Positions 45,322 through 54,398 of a DNA stretch of 64,000 bases are shown here, piece after piece. The notes under the pieces are model-generated. The model was not told the DNA's origin, searched no databases, and saw nothing but the letters and a program-made list of their open reading frames with translations. This stretch comes from Desulfomicrobium baculatum DSM 4028 (GTDB lineage Bacteria > Desulfobacterota > Desulfovibrionia > Desulfovibrionales > Desulfomicrobiaceae), in contig NC_013173.1 in NCBI RefSeq assembly GCF_000023225.1, positions 243,501 to 307,500 of the forward strand, given 5' to 3'. Every line of letters starts with the position of its first letter. Positions within the stretch are counted from its first letter, which is position 1. The position numbers were made by a program, and so were the translations under genes.

Positions 45322-46218
45322 ATGAAGCATTTTTTGTCGATTAATAGTCTGATGGCCACCGAGGCCATGGATCTGGTGCTGCGGGCCAAGGAAATGAAGG
45401 ACGGGGACTACCGTTCCGACCTGCTCGCCGGCAAGACTCTGGCCATGATTTTCGAGAAGGCCTCCACCCGTACGCGCGTCTCTTTCGAGGTGGGCATCCG
45501 CCATCTGGGCGGGGACACGATATTCATGACTCCGGCCGACTCCCAGCTGGGTCGTAGCGAACCCCTGAAAGACACGGCCCGCGTGCTGTCGCGCTACGTG
45601 CAAGGCATGGTCGTGCGCACCTTCGCCCAGAAAAATGTCGAGGATCTGGCCCGCTACGGCAGCATCCCGGTGGTCAACGCTTTGACGGACATGTACCATC
45701 CCTGTCAGATCATGAGCGACATGCTCACCATCTACGAGCGGACTACGCACCTCAAAGACCTGGTCATTTCCTGGATCGGGGACGGAAACAACATGGCCCA
45801 TTCCTGGATCAACGCCAGTGTTTATTTCGGGTTTCAGCTCAACATTGCAAGCCCCGAGGGATACGCCCCCAACACCGCCGTGCTGGAGCGTGCCTGGAAG
45901 ATGGGTGCCAAGGTCTTTGTCACCGACGACCCCAAGGCCGCCATTGCCGGATCCCATTTCGTCAACACCGACGTTTGGGCCTCCATGGGTCAGGAAGCGG
46001 AGCAGAAGCGGCGTGAGAAGGCGTTCGCCGGGTATCAGGTCGATGACGAACTGCTCGCCCTGGCCGACCCGAATGCCAAGGTTCTGCACTGCCTGCCCGC
46101 CCATCGGGGCGAGGAGATCAGCGAGGCCGTGTTTGAAGGGCCGCAGTCCATTGTTTTTGATCAGGCCGAAAACCGTCTGCACATGCAGAAGGCCATTCTG
46201 GAATGGATTTACAGCTAA
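45322..46218 (+). CDS. argF: Ornithine carbamoyltransferase
   Basis: 298 residues. Carbamoyl-phosphate site EKASTRTRVSFEVG, DMYHPCQIMSD and ornithine-site HCLPAHRGEEI are present; all family signatures are seen. It makes citrulline from ornithine and carbamoyl phosphate in arginine synthesis. First gene of argF-argG-argH, with a 35-nt gap to argG. Confidence 0.97.
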   Translation: MKHFLSINSLMATEAMDLVLRAKEMKDGDYRSDLLAGKTLAMIFEKASTRTRVSFEVGIRHLGGDTIFMTPADSQLGRSEPLKDTARVLSRYVQGMVVRTFAQKNVEDLARYGSIPVVNALTDMYHPCQIMSDMLTIYERTTHLKDLVISWIGDGNNMAHSWINASVYFGFQLNIASPEGYAPNTAVLERAWKMGAKVFVTDDPKAAIAGSHFVNTDVWASMGQEAEQKRREKAFAGYQVDDELLALADPNAKVLHCLPAHRGEEISEAVFEGPQSIVFDQAENRLHMQKAILEWIYS

Positions 46219-46253
46219 TGCGGCATCGCCGCTTTGCATAACGGAGCACTTTC

Positions 46254-47465
46254 ATGAGCAAGATAGAAAAAGTCGTATTGGCATATTCTGGAGGCCTCGA
46301 TACCTCGGCCATCCTGAAATGGATCAAGAAAACCTACGAATGCGAAGTCATCACCATGACCGCGGACCTGGGTCAGGGCGAGGAATTGGACGGTCTGGAG
46401 GACAAGGCGCTCTCCACCGGCGCGACCAAGGCCTACGTCGTGGACCTGCAGGAAGAGTTCGTCTCCGATTATGTTTTCCCCATGTTTCGCGCCAACGCGG
46501 TCTATGAGGGGGGATACTTGCTCGGCACCTCCATCGCCCGGCCGCTCATTGCCAAGCGGATGGTCGAGATCGCCGTGGCCGAAGGCGCCCAGGCCGTGGC
46601 CCACGGCGCCACGGGCAAGGGTAACGACCAGGTCCGCTTTGAACTCTCCACCCTGGCCCTGGCCCCGCACCTCAAAACCATCGCGCCGTGGCGGGAATGG
46701 GACCTCAATTCCCGCACCGATCTGATCGCCTTTTGCGAAGAGAACGGCATCTCCGTGCCCGTGACCAAGGAAAAGCCCTATTCCTGCGACCGCAATCTTC
46801 TGCACCTGAGCTTCGAGGGCGGGGAACTGGAAGATCCGTGGTCCGAGCCCGGTCCCGGCACCTATCAGATGAGCGTCAACCCCGAGGACGCGCCGGATAA
46901 GTCCGAGGTCATCGTTCTGGATTTCGAGAAGGGCAATCCTGTGGCCCTTAACGGCCAAGCCCTTTCCCCGGCCAAGATGCTCGCTGCGCTGAATGAACTG
47001 GGCGGTCGGCATGGCATCGGCCGTCTGGACATGGTCGAGAACCGCTTCGTGGGCATGAAGTCCCGCGGCGTTTACGAGACTCCGGGCGGAGCCATCCTGC
47101 AGCGCGCCCACCGCGACCTTGAAGGGGTGTGCATGGACCGCGAGCTTCTGCACCTGCGCGACACCCTCATCCCGCGTTACGCCGAGATGGTCTACAACGG
47201 CTACTGGTTCGCGCCCGAGCGCGAGGCCCTGCAGGCCTTCATGGACAAGGCCCAGGAGACCGTGACCGGCACCGTGCGCCTGAAACTGTACAAGGGCGGG
47301 GTCTACCCGCTGGGACGCAAGTCTCCGTACTCGCTTTATAATCCGGATCTGGCCACCTTTGAAAAAGATGAAGTCTACAATCAGGCCGACGCTGCCGGAT
47401 TCATCAAGCTGCACGGCCTTCGCCTGCAGGCCCGTCAGCCCTTTCTGAACAAGATCAAGGGCTAG
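46254..47465 (+). CDS. argG: Argininosuccinate synthase
   Basis: 403 residues, normal length. ATP-binding [15 protein letters not shown] at the N-terminus, [13 protein letters not shown] and the C-terminal tetramerisation tail. Joins citrulline and aspartate with ATP. The next gene, argH, follows after 3 nt, so they are co-translated. Confidence 0.98.
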   Translation: MSKIEKVVLAYSGGLDTSAILKWIKKTYECEVITMTADLGQGEELDGLEDKALSTGATKAYVVDLQEEFVSDYVFPMFRANAVYEGGYLLGTSIARPLIAKRMVEIAVAEGAQAVAHGATGKGNDQVRFELSTLALAPHLKTIAPWREWDLNSRTDLIAFCEENGISVPVTKEKPYSCDRNLLHLSFEGGELEDPWSEPGPGTYQMSVNPEDAPDKSEVIVLDFEKGNPVALNGQALSPAKMLAALNELGGRHGIGRLDMVENRFVGMKSRGVYETPGGAILQRAHRDLEGVCMDRELLHLRDTLIPRYAEMVYNGYWFAPEREALQAFMDKAQETVTGTVRLKLYKGGVYPLGRKSPYSLYNPDLATFEKDEVYNQADAAGFIKLHGLRLQARQPFLNKIKG

Positions 47466-47468
47466 GTC

Positions 47469-48869
47469 ATGAGCTCGACGCAGAAGGAAAAAAAATTGTG
47501 GGGCGGCCGCTTTTCCGGCGATACCGCTCCTTTGGTCGAGCGCTACACCTGTTCCGTTGGTTTTGATTCGCGCCTGCATGCCCAGGACATCGACGGGTCC
47601 AGGGCGCATGCGTCCATGCTGGCCAGGCAGGGCATCATCAGCCAGTCCGAATGCGACGCCATCCATCAGGGTCTGGAACAGATCCGGGGTGAAATCGCGG
47701 ACGGGACATTTGTCTGGAGGCAGGACCTCGAAGACGTGCACATGAATATCGAGCAGCGCCTGACCGAGATCGTCGGCACTCCGGGTCAGAAGCTGCATAC
47801 GGGGCGTTCGCGCAACGATCAGGTGGCTCTTGATTTCCGGCTTTTTGTCGGCGCCTGTCTGGACGAGTGGGCCGCGAACCTGCGCGGCCTGATCGGTGTG
47901 CTCGCGCTGCGGGCCGAGGAGCATCATGATGTGCTCCTGCCGGGGTGCACCCATTTTCAGCCCGCCCAGCCAGTCAGTCTGGCCCAGCATCTGCTGGCTT
48001 ACGCCCAGATGTTTCGCCGTGATCACGACCGGATTCGCGATGCTCTGGCCAGGACCAGGATTTCTCCCTTGGGCGCTGCGGCCCTGGCCGGGACCACCCA
48101 TCCCCTGGATCCGGGGCAGGTCGCTTCGAGCCTTGGTCTGGGCGGAACGTTCGCCAACAGCATGGACGCGGTCTCGGACCGTGATTTCGTGCTGGAGGCC
48201 ACGTTCTGCGGGAGCCTCGTCATGATGCACCTCTCGCGTCTGTGCGAGGAGATCATCATCTGGGCCAACCCGCAGTTCGGCTTTGTGCGTCTGCCGGACG
48301 CCTATTCCACGGGTTCGTCCATCATGCCCCAGAAGAAGAATCCGGACGTGGCCGAGCTCATGCGCGGCAAGACCGGCCGGGTCTACGGCGATCTCATGGC
48401 TCTTTTGACCCTCATGAAGGGCCTGCCCATGGCTTATAACCGGGACATGCAGGAAGACAAGGAGCCCTTCCTGGATACGCACGACACGGTGGCGCCGTCC
48501 CTGTCCATCATGGCCGGGATGCTCTCGGAGCTCGGTTTCAATCGCGAACGCATGCGTCTGGCCCTGAAGGCCGGTTTCCTGAACGCCACCGAACTTGCCG
48601 ATTATTTGGCGGCCAAGGGCGTGCCTTTCCGGCAGGCCCACCATATCACGGGTGCCGCCGTGGCCTTTGCGGAGCAAAACGGGATCGGGCTCGAGGATTT
48701 GAATATCACCCAGTTGCAGCGTTTTTCCGCAGATATCGGCGAGGATGTCTTTGCGGTCCTTGATTACGATAACGCGGTGGCCAGACGGCATGTTCCCGGC
48801 GGAACGGGACCCGATTCCGTCAAAAGCCAGATTGAGGACTTGTCATCCTGGCTGGATGCGACATCGTAG
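47469..48869 (+). CDS. argH: Argininosuccinate lyase
   Basis: 466 residues. Fumarase/aspartase superfamily signature [32 protein letters not shown] and [14 protein letters not shown] are also conserved. Splits argininosuccinate into arginine and fumarate. Last gene of the arginine operon. Confidence 0.98.
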   Translation: MSSTQKEKKLWGGRFSGDTAPLVERYTCSVGFDSRLHAQDIDGSRAHASMLARQGIISQSECDAIHQGLEQIRGEIADGTFVWRQDLEDVHMNIEQRLTEIVGTPGQKLHTGRSRNDQVALDFRLFVGACLDEWAANLRGLIGVLALRAEEHHDVLLPGCTHFQPAQPVSLAQHLLAYAQMFRRDHDRIRDALARTRISPLGAAALAGTTHPLDPGQVASSLGLGGTFANSMDAVSDRDFVLEATFCGSLVMMHLSRLCEEIIIWANPQFGFVRLPDAYSTGSSIMPQKKNPDVAELMRGKTGRVYGDLMALLTLMKGLPMAYNRDMQEDKEPFLDTHDTVAPSLSIMAGMLSELGFNRERMRLALKAGFLNATELADYLAAKGVPFRQAHHITGAAVAFAEQNGIGLEDLNITQLQRFSADIGEDVFAVLDYDNAVARRHVPGGTGPDSVKSQIEDLSSWLDATS

Positions 48870-48927
48870 CGCCTTGTCCCGACTGAAATCGGGCCTGTCT
48901 TCATTTCAGCAGGAATCATCCCCAAAC

Positions 48928-48966
48928 GAAGAATCCCGCGTCGTGCTCACGACGCGGGATTCTTCA
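48928..48966 (+). terminator. Terminator of argFGH
   Basis: GAAGAATCCCGCGTCGTG-CTC-ACGACGCGGGATTCTTC: an 18-bp perfect stem with 3-nt loop, followed by ATTTTC. The A-T pairs at the base let it work in both directions. Confidence 0.92.
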
Positions 48967-49687
48967 TTTTCAGCGGGTTTTTGCGAACCATCCTGTGCGC
49001 GGGACCGACCCGGGTCGCCATGATCTGCCGGACAATACGTGTTTGTGAGTAGTTTGTAGGTATAATTTTTAAGTATGATTGTTAATTATTGATCTTTGAA
49101 AATACATAGCAAACCCAGTTACGCGCTCGTCATGTTCTCATCTAAATAACTAGGTACGTGCAGGGTGTTACTATCACTGGAGGTGGAACATGGAGCGGAA
49201 TCTCTCAATGGGCGGCATTCTTGGCAACTGGAGGAGGATGACCGGCAAAACGTGTGACGACATCGCTTTGAACTCCCGGACGGCGGCTGCGACCGGTCAT
49301 GACAAGGGCCTTTTCCGGATCTGTCATGAAGAGGAATTCCGAGCGCGTATTCTGCGCGCGAGGAGGTTCGGCCTGGATGATAGCAAACTCCTTTGTCCCG
49401 CAGAAAGCCATAGATTTGGTCTGTCATACATATGTTTGTGGGCGGAGGAAATGTTCATGCTTGTTGGCCTCGTGTGTATGTCACTGTTAAAATTCCTGTT
49501 TTTCGTGTTGTCGCGTGGGCGCGTTTACAGCTTGGCAGCAAGGAAGCAGACGTGGAAAATGACAGATAAGTTGTTGACGTTATTTATTTTTTCATGTAAC
49601 ATTTTAACAATATTTAAAAATAGAGGGTCTGGCGATTCGCTTTGCAGGAATGGTGTTGTCGTGAATGAATCCGTTCAAGGAGGGGGA
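48967..49687. other. Long leader region before the tetrahaem cytochrome gene
   Basis: About 720 bp without a recognised gene. A frame open from an ATG at 49190 runs without stop through 166 codons into the cytochrome, in the same frame; it is preceded by a good GGAGGTGGAAC site. The peptide has no recognisable domain and changes character twice (arginine-rich, then hydrophobic, then AT-rich), so I do not call it a gene. AT-rich stretches at 49050-49100 and 49570-49620 are likely places for promoters. Confidence 0.4.
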
Positions 49688-50155
49688 ATGGAGGGACGAG
49701 TCGTGCTCAATGTGTGGCGTGCCTTTGTACTGGTATGCATATTATGGCCGTTTTCCGCCATGGCGGAAAACTCGTATGTCGGCACTGCCGCCTGTAAGGA
49801 CTGTCATGAAGAACAGTATGAAAATTTTACCAAATACGCCAAGAAGTCCCATTCGGACAGATCTGTGAAAATTATGGCTTCGGACTTGACCGAGGCGGAG
49901 CTTGCAACCTGCTATGGATGCCATGCCACGGGGTTTGGCAAGCCCGGAGGCTTCGTCAGCTACGAAAAGACGCCGCATCTGGCCGATGCCGGATGCGAGG
50001 TCTGTCATGGTCCTGGCTATGACCACGCGGAGAGCGGGGGTGATGCGGAACTGATCAAGGGCAAATTGACCATGGAAGATTGCGTGGGCTGTCACAACGA
50101 AGACCGGGTCAAGTCATTCAATTTCAAGCCGCTGCTCTACGGCGGGGCGCACTAG
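49688..50155 (+). CDS. Tetrahaem c-type cytochrome (c554-like)
   Basis: 155 residues. Signal peptide (VLNVWRAFVLVCILWPFSAMA) and four CxxCH sites: CKDCH, CYGCH, CEVCH and CVGCH. The CKDCHEEQYENFTK-type beginning and spacing resemble the cytochrome c554 family. Periplasmic electron carrier. AAGGAGG lies 6 nt before the ATG 49688, and the next gene starts 9 nt after the stop, so it is in one operon with the haem chemoreceptor. Confidence 0.87.
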   Translation: MEGRVVLNVWRAFVLVCILWPFSAMAENSYVGTAACKDCHEEQYENFTKYAKKSHSDRSVKIMASDLTEAELATCYGCHATGFGKPGGFVSYEKTPHLADAGCEVCHGPGYDHAESGGDAELIKGKLTMEDCVGCHNEDRVKSFNFKPLLYGGAH

Positions 50156-50164
50156 GAGGTCGTG

Positions 50165-51829
50165 ATGGACATTTTCCGAAGATCTCTTGCCGCCAAGATG
50201 CTTGGGACCACGGCTCTGGTGTTGGTGGTGTTTTTCGGCATTCTTTTCTGGACGACCTTTTTCATGCAGAAGGCCGGCACGCTGCACGAGGTCGAGGTCA
50301 CTGCGGAACGTACAGCGGAAATGCTCGCCTTGGCCATCCGGGAGCCCATGGCTCTCGGAGACAATGCCGGGACGACTCGAAAATTCGAGGAAGTCGGGGC
50401 GCGTTATGACGATATCGATATCCATCTGACAAATTTCAAAGGCAATATTACCTATTCCACTGCGGAGAAGTCTCTGCGCGGAGAAATTGCCGACGTCGTC
50501 AAAGCGCCCGAGTTGGCCGGCATGCTCGCGGAACGTCTGAAAACCGACGGGATAAGTCAGGTCATCACCGAAATCGACGGCACGCCCTCCTATGTCGAAG
50601 TGAAGACCATTCCGAACGAACCTGCCTGCCATCATTGCCACGGTGGAAATCAGCCGGTGCTCGGGGTTCTGGTCATGCGGCAGGACATTTCCAGGCAAAT
50701 GGGCGCGCTCATGGACGGCCAGATCAAGGCCGGGGCGATTATGGCTACGGGCATGGTCGTGCTCCTTTGCTGCCTGGCATTTTTCATGCGTCTCGCGATT
50801 TTCAAGCCTGTCCATGCGGTGGCGCTGGCTACGGAGAAGATCAGCAAAGGTGACCTGACCGTACGGGTGGAGACCAAGAGCCGGGATCAGATCGGCCAGT
50901 TGGCGCAGAGCGTGAACACCATGACCGAGCACATGGGCTCCATGATGCAGGAGATAATCTCCGGCGTAGGCACCTTGGCGGAAGCTTCAGGACAATTGAC
51001 CTCGGTATCGGAAACCGTGGCCAGCGTGGCCCGGGACAATCAGGATCGTTCCAACAGCGTGGCCGCCGCCGCCGAGGAAATGAGCCAGAATATGCGTTCG
51101 GTGGCAGCGGCCACCGAGCAGGCGACGGTCAACATATCGACGGTGGCCGCCGCATCCGAAGAGATGAGCGCGACCATCGAAGAGATCTCCAGAAGCACGG
51201 GCCGGGCCAGGGAAATTACCGCCCAGGCCGTGAGCGTGGCGCAGGCCACTTCCACCGATGTGGACCGCCTTGGCGCCGTGGCCAGCGAAATCAGTTCGGT
51301 GACGCAGACCATCACCGCCATCTCTTCCCAGACAAACCTGCTGGCGCTCAATGCCACCATCGAGGCCGCAAGAGCCGGTGAGGCAGGGCGGGGATTCGCG
51401 GTCGTAGCCAATGAGATCAAGGAACTTGCCAACCAGACGGCGGCAGCAACGGATGAAATCCGCAACAAGATCAGCGGAATCCAGGGCGCCACGGATCAGA
51501 CCATCGGGCGCATCGGCGAGATCACCCGGGTCATCACGGACATCGATTCCATCGTGGCCACCATCGCCGCCGCCGTGGAGGAACAGTCCACGACAACCCG
51601 CGATATAGCGCAGAACATCGGCCAGGCCTCGCAGGGTCTTGACGAGGTCAACCATAACGTGACCCAGACTTCGGGAGTTGCCGGCGAGATTACTGTCCAG
51701 ATCGCGGAAGTCAGCAACTCGGCTTCGAACATGAGCCGCAATGGCGAAACGGTTCGGGAGCATGCGGAAGAGTTGCGCGCCCTCTCGGAACAGCTTAAAG
51801 GGCTCGTGCAGATGTTTCGCATCAGCTAG
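50165..51829 (+). CDS. Methyl-accepting chemotaxis protein with c-type haem motif
   Basis: 554 residues. Membrane segments at about 13-33 and 187-209 enclose a periplasmic sensor of about 150 residues with C155-HH-C158-H159, a CxxCH site for covalently bound haem c. HAMP follows (about 210-262), then the signalling domain with its hairpin ([20 protein letters not shown]). It resembles DcrA-type haem chemoreceptors of Desulfovibrio that sense oxygen or redox state. GGAGGT lies before ATG 50165. In one operon with the tetrahaem cytochrome and probably the binding protein after it. Confidence 0.9.
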   Translation: MDIFRRSLAAKMLGTTALVLVVFFGILFWTTFFMQKAGTLHEVEVTAERTAEMLALAIREPMALGDNAGTTRKFEEVGARYDDIDIHLTNFKGNITYSTAEKSLRGEIADVVKAPELAGMLAERLKTDGISQVITEIDGTPSYVEVKTIPNEPACHHCHGGNQPVLGVLVMRQDISRQMGALMDGQIKAGAIMATGMVVLLCCLAFFMRLAIFKPVHAVALATEKISKGDLTVRVETKSRDQIGQLAQSVNTMTEHMGSMMQEIISGVGTLAEASGQLTSVSETVASVARDNQDRSNSVAAAAEEMSQNMRSVAAATEQATVNISTVAAASEEMSATIEEISRSTGRAREITAQAVSVAQATSTDVDRLGAVASEISSVTQTITAISSQTNLLALNATIEAARAGEAGRGFAVVANEIKELANQTAAATDEIRNKISGIQGATDQTIGRIGEITRVITDIDSIVATIAAAVEEQSTTTRDIAQNIGQASQGLDEVNHNVTQTSGVAGEITVQIAEVSNSASNMSRNGETVREHAEELRALSEQLKGLVQMFRIS

Positions 51830-51855
51830 ATTTTAGACTAAAAGAGGACGCACAT

Positions 51856-52818
51856 ATGAAGAAGTTTTTTGTGACCGCGGCGCTTGTGCTGGCCATGGCC
51901 TGTCCGGGTTTCGCCAAAACCTACAACGTTTCCGTGAGTCAGTTTGTCGAGCATCCGTCACTGGATGCTGTTCTGAAAGGCTTTCAGGACAGTCTGAAGG
52001 CGCAGGGCGTGGAGGCGACCTACTCCGTGCACAACGCCCAGGCCAACATGGCCACGGCCAACCAGATCGCTTCCCAGATAGCCGGTGAAAATCCCGACCT
52101 TGTGCTGGCCATTGCCACGCCCGCAGCTCAGGCTTGCGCGCTGGCCTCCAAAAGGTCGCCGATCCTGGCCGGGAGTCCGCTCCTGTTCACGGCGATCACC
52201 GACCCTGTGAGCGCGGGGCTGGTCGATGACTTGGAAAAGCCCGGCAAAAACATCACCGGCGTCTCCGACATGCTGCCTGTGGGCCAGCATATGGCCATGC
52301 TGCGTCGCTTCTATCCCAATCTGAAGAAGCTGGGCATGATCTATAACGCCGGAGAGGCGAATTCCAAGACCACTGTGGCCATGGTCAAGGCCGAAGGGGC
52401 CAAGGCCGGTTTTGAAGTGGTGGAGGCGACCGTGGCCAAGACCAGCGATGTCTACCAGGCCGCCAAGGCTCTCGTCGGCAAGGTCGACGCAGTCTATCTG
52501 CCGACGGACAACACGGTGATTTCCTCTCTGGAGTCCGTGATCAAGGTTTGCCAGCAGGAAAAAATGCCTCTGTTTTCCGCGGATGTGGATTCGGTGAAAC
52601 GCGGAACAGTGGCTGCGCTGGCGTTCGATTATTATCAGCATGGGTACCAGACCGGCCTCATGGCCAAGCGCATTCTGGTCGATGGCTCGTTTCCGTCCGT
52701 CACGCCCGTGGAGACGCAGCAGGAACTGGTGCTGCACCTCAATCTCGGGGCCGCCAGGAAGATTGGCGTGGATGTACCTAAAGAAGTCAGAGAGACCGCC
52801 GACAAGATTTATGAATAG
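51856..52818 (+). CDS. ABC-type substrate-binding protein (TrpX/DUF534 family)
   Basis: 320 residues with a signal peptide (FFVTAALVLAMACPGFA). Two-lobed binding protein of the PF04392 family: VSQFVEHPSLDAVLKGFQDS, FTAITDPVSAGLV and KKLGMIYNAGEANSK. Relatives bind tryptophan or other aromatic and small ligands. No permease or ATPase genes follow, so it is an orphan; its place after a chemoreceptor suggests it may feed a ligand to that receptor. A terminator follows. Confidence 0.85.
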   Translation: MKKFFVTAALVLAMACPGFAKTYNVSVSQFVEHPSLDAVLKGFQDSLKAQGVEATYSVHNAQANMATANQIASQIAGENPDLVLAIATPAAQACALASKRSPILAGSPLLFTAITDPVSAGLVDDLEKPGKNITGVSDMLPVGQHMAMLRRFYPNLKKLGMIYNAGEANSKTTVAMVKAEGAKAGFEVVEATVAKTSDVYQAAKALVGKVDAVYLPTDNTVISSLESVIKVCQQEKMPLFSADVDSVKRGTVAALAFDYYQHGYQTGLMAKRILVDGSFPSVTPVETQQELVLHLNLGAARKIGVDVPKEVRETADKIYE

Positions 52819-52842
52819 CTCTGCGTTGCGCAGTTTTGTATC

Positions 52843-52868
52843 GAGGCGGCCTGGCCGCCTCTTTTTTT
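52843..52868 (+). terminator. Terminator of the cytochrome-chemoreceptor-binding-protein operon
   Basis: GAGGCGGC-CTG-GCCGCCTC stem followed by eight T residues, 25 nt after the stop codon. Confidence 0.92.
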
Positions 52869-52899
52869 ATGTATCGTCCACGACGACAGGTGTCCGGGC

Positions 52900-54006
52900 A
52901 TGACGGAAGCGATCCGTGCCGCGCGTATCCTGACCATGAATCCGCAGTGTCCCGAGATTCGGGATGGCGGAATTCTGGTCCGGGAGGGGCGCATCCTGGC
53001 CGTGGGAGGCTGGCGCGAAGTGGCCGGGAATGGAGCTTGTCGCGATCTGGGGCCGGTGACCATCGTGCCTGGCCTCATCAATGCCCATGTTCATCTGGAA
53101 TTGTCGCATTTGGCCGGACGGGTGCCCGGCGGCCGGAGCTTCGAGGCCTGGGCGGACGGCCTCTTTGCCGCCATGCGCGAAAGCAGGGTGACTGAAGCGG
53201 CGATGGCGCGGGCGGTGGCGGAGGCGCGCGCAAGCGGAACCTGCTACATGGCCGATGTGGTCGGCCGTGAATTCGACATGGTCCGCCGCGTATTGGAAAG
53301 TCAGGGGGTTGGCGGCTTCCTGTTCAACGAATTTTCGGGTCGGGCCCGCGAATTTTGTCCCAGGTCCCTGCCCAGGGACTGGAGTCCGGGCGTGCACGCC
53401 TTATATTCCACGGACCACACCCTGGCCCGGTCCATCAAGGAATGGTGCGCATCCCGTTGTCTTCCTTTCAGCCTGCATCTGGCCGAAGTGCCGGGAGAGA
53501 ACGAACTTTTTCAAAGCGGCGGCGGTGAGTTTGCCGATTTTCTGCGCACCCGCCGCATTTTGCCCAAGGGATTTGCCGCGCCGGGCCTCAGCGCCGCCAG
53601 GTTCGCACGCGAACTTGGTCTGCTGGACGAACGCACTTTGGCGGTGCATTGTGTGCACTTGGACGAAAACGATGTGGAGATTGTGGCCGCAAGCGGAGCC
53701 CGGGTCTGCCTGTGTCCGCGCAGCAACCGCCAGATCGGAGTAGGCGACGCGCCCGTGGCCGCGTTGTGCGCGGCGGGAGTTCCTCTGTGTCTGGGTACGG
53801 ATTCCCTGGCGTCGGTCCCCAGTCTCGACCTGTGGCAGGAGCTGCGGGCCGTGCGTGCGCTCATGCCCTCTACGGCGTCTCTCTTTGATCTTCTGGAGCT
53901 GGTGACCCGCAATCCGGCCAGGGCGCTTGGAATTGACGCGGACTATGGGAGCCTGGCCGTCGGTAAGCGCGCAGTCTGGGCGGTGCTTCCGGATGATATG
54001 CAATGA
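52900..54006 (+). CDS. Amidohydrolase family protein (possible aminodeoxyfutalosine deaminase)
   Basis: 368 residues. Metal ligands H63-x-H65 (NAHVHLELSHL), later His in FSLHLAEVPGE and AVHCVHLDEND, and Asp in LCLGTDSLAS. The family hydrolyses C-N bonds such as amino groups of purine-like rings. Sulfate reducers make menaquinone by the futalosine route, in which one step is done by a deaminase of this family, so that is a reasonable guess. No other mqn genes are seen in the window. It could also be an adenosine or cytosine-type deaminase. Confidence 0.65.
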   Translation: MTEAIRAARILTMNPQCPEIRDGGILVREGRILAVGGWREVAGNGACRDLGPVTIVPGLINAHVHLELSHLAGRVPGGRSFEAWADGLFAAMRESRVTEAAMARAVAEARASGTCYMADVVGREFDMVRRVLESQGVGGFLFNEFSGRAREFCPRSLPRDWSPGVHALYSTDHTLARSIKEWCASRCLPFSLHLAEVPGENELFQSGGGEFADFLRTRRILPKGFAAPGLSAARFARELGLLDERTLAVHCVHLDENDVEIVAASGARVCLCPRSNRQIGVGDAPVAALCAAGVPLCLGTDSLASVPSLDLWQELRAVRALMPSTASLFDLLELVTRNPARALGIDADYGSLAVGKRAVWAVLPDDMQ

Positions 54007-54088
54007 CGATGGACGATGATTTTGACGGTCACGGGCACAAAGAAAAAACAGGGAGACGAGAAAGGCGAGGCGCGTTTGATGGGATCGT

Positions 54089-54182
54089 TGGCGGAAGCGT
54101 ATAGGAGTCGAACCTACCGAAGACCTCTCGACCTTCCACCGGTTTTGAAGACCGGGCGCCACACCGGTGACGATACGCTTCC
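54089..54182 (-). tRNA. selC: tRNA-Sec (UCA)
   Basis: 94 nt with CCA, unusually long. Acceptor GGAAGCGT, an extended extra arm (GTCGAGAGGTCTTCGGTAGG region) and anticodon loop CTTCAAA with TCA, which reads UGA. Such long-armed tRNAs with UCA are selenocysteine tRNAs. It decodes UGA in selenoproteins such as formate dehydrogenase or hydrogenase in sulfate reducers. None of the recognised genes in this window contains an in-frame UGA. Confidence 0.96.
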
Positions 54183-54275
54183 CCTTCGAAGAGGCTCGTA
54201 TCTATCAATGCCCTCGGCAATGATCAAGTTTTTCCAGGAACCTTTTAAAAAAGCTTTTTTTTGGTGAAAATTTTC

Positions 54276-54303
54276 TTGTCATTCTGCAAACTGACCTTAA
54301 CAA
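54276..54303 (+). promoter_or_regulatory. Candidate ftsH promoter
   Basis: TTGTCA (54276-54281) and TAACAA (54298-54303) 16 nt apart, preceded by an AT-rich stretch. Lies about 95 nt before the ftsH start. No heat-shock type site was seen. Uncertain. Confidence 0.4.
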
Positions 54304-54398
54304 TGTTTCCTTGTTCCGCTACGGTTTCATTCATTCTATGAAGCAAAATGGTCGGTGAGAGGAGCGCTTCTCAATCCGGCTTATGGAGGTTATTTCAT

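Noticed and set aside
46215..48791. Open frame of 858 codons on the minus strand
   Set aside because: Antisense to argG and argH, which have full family signatures.
49205..49411. 68-codon minus-strand frame in the leader
   Set aside because: No ribosome site and no recognisable features.
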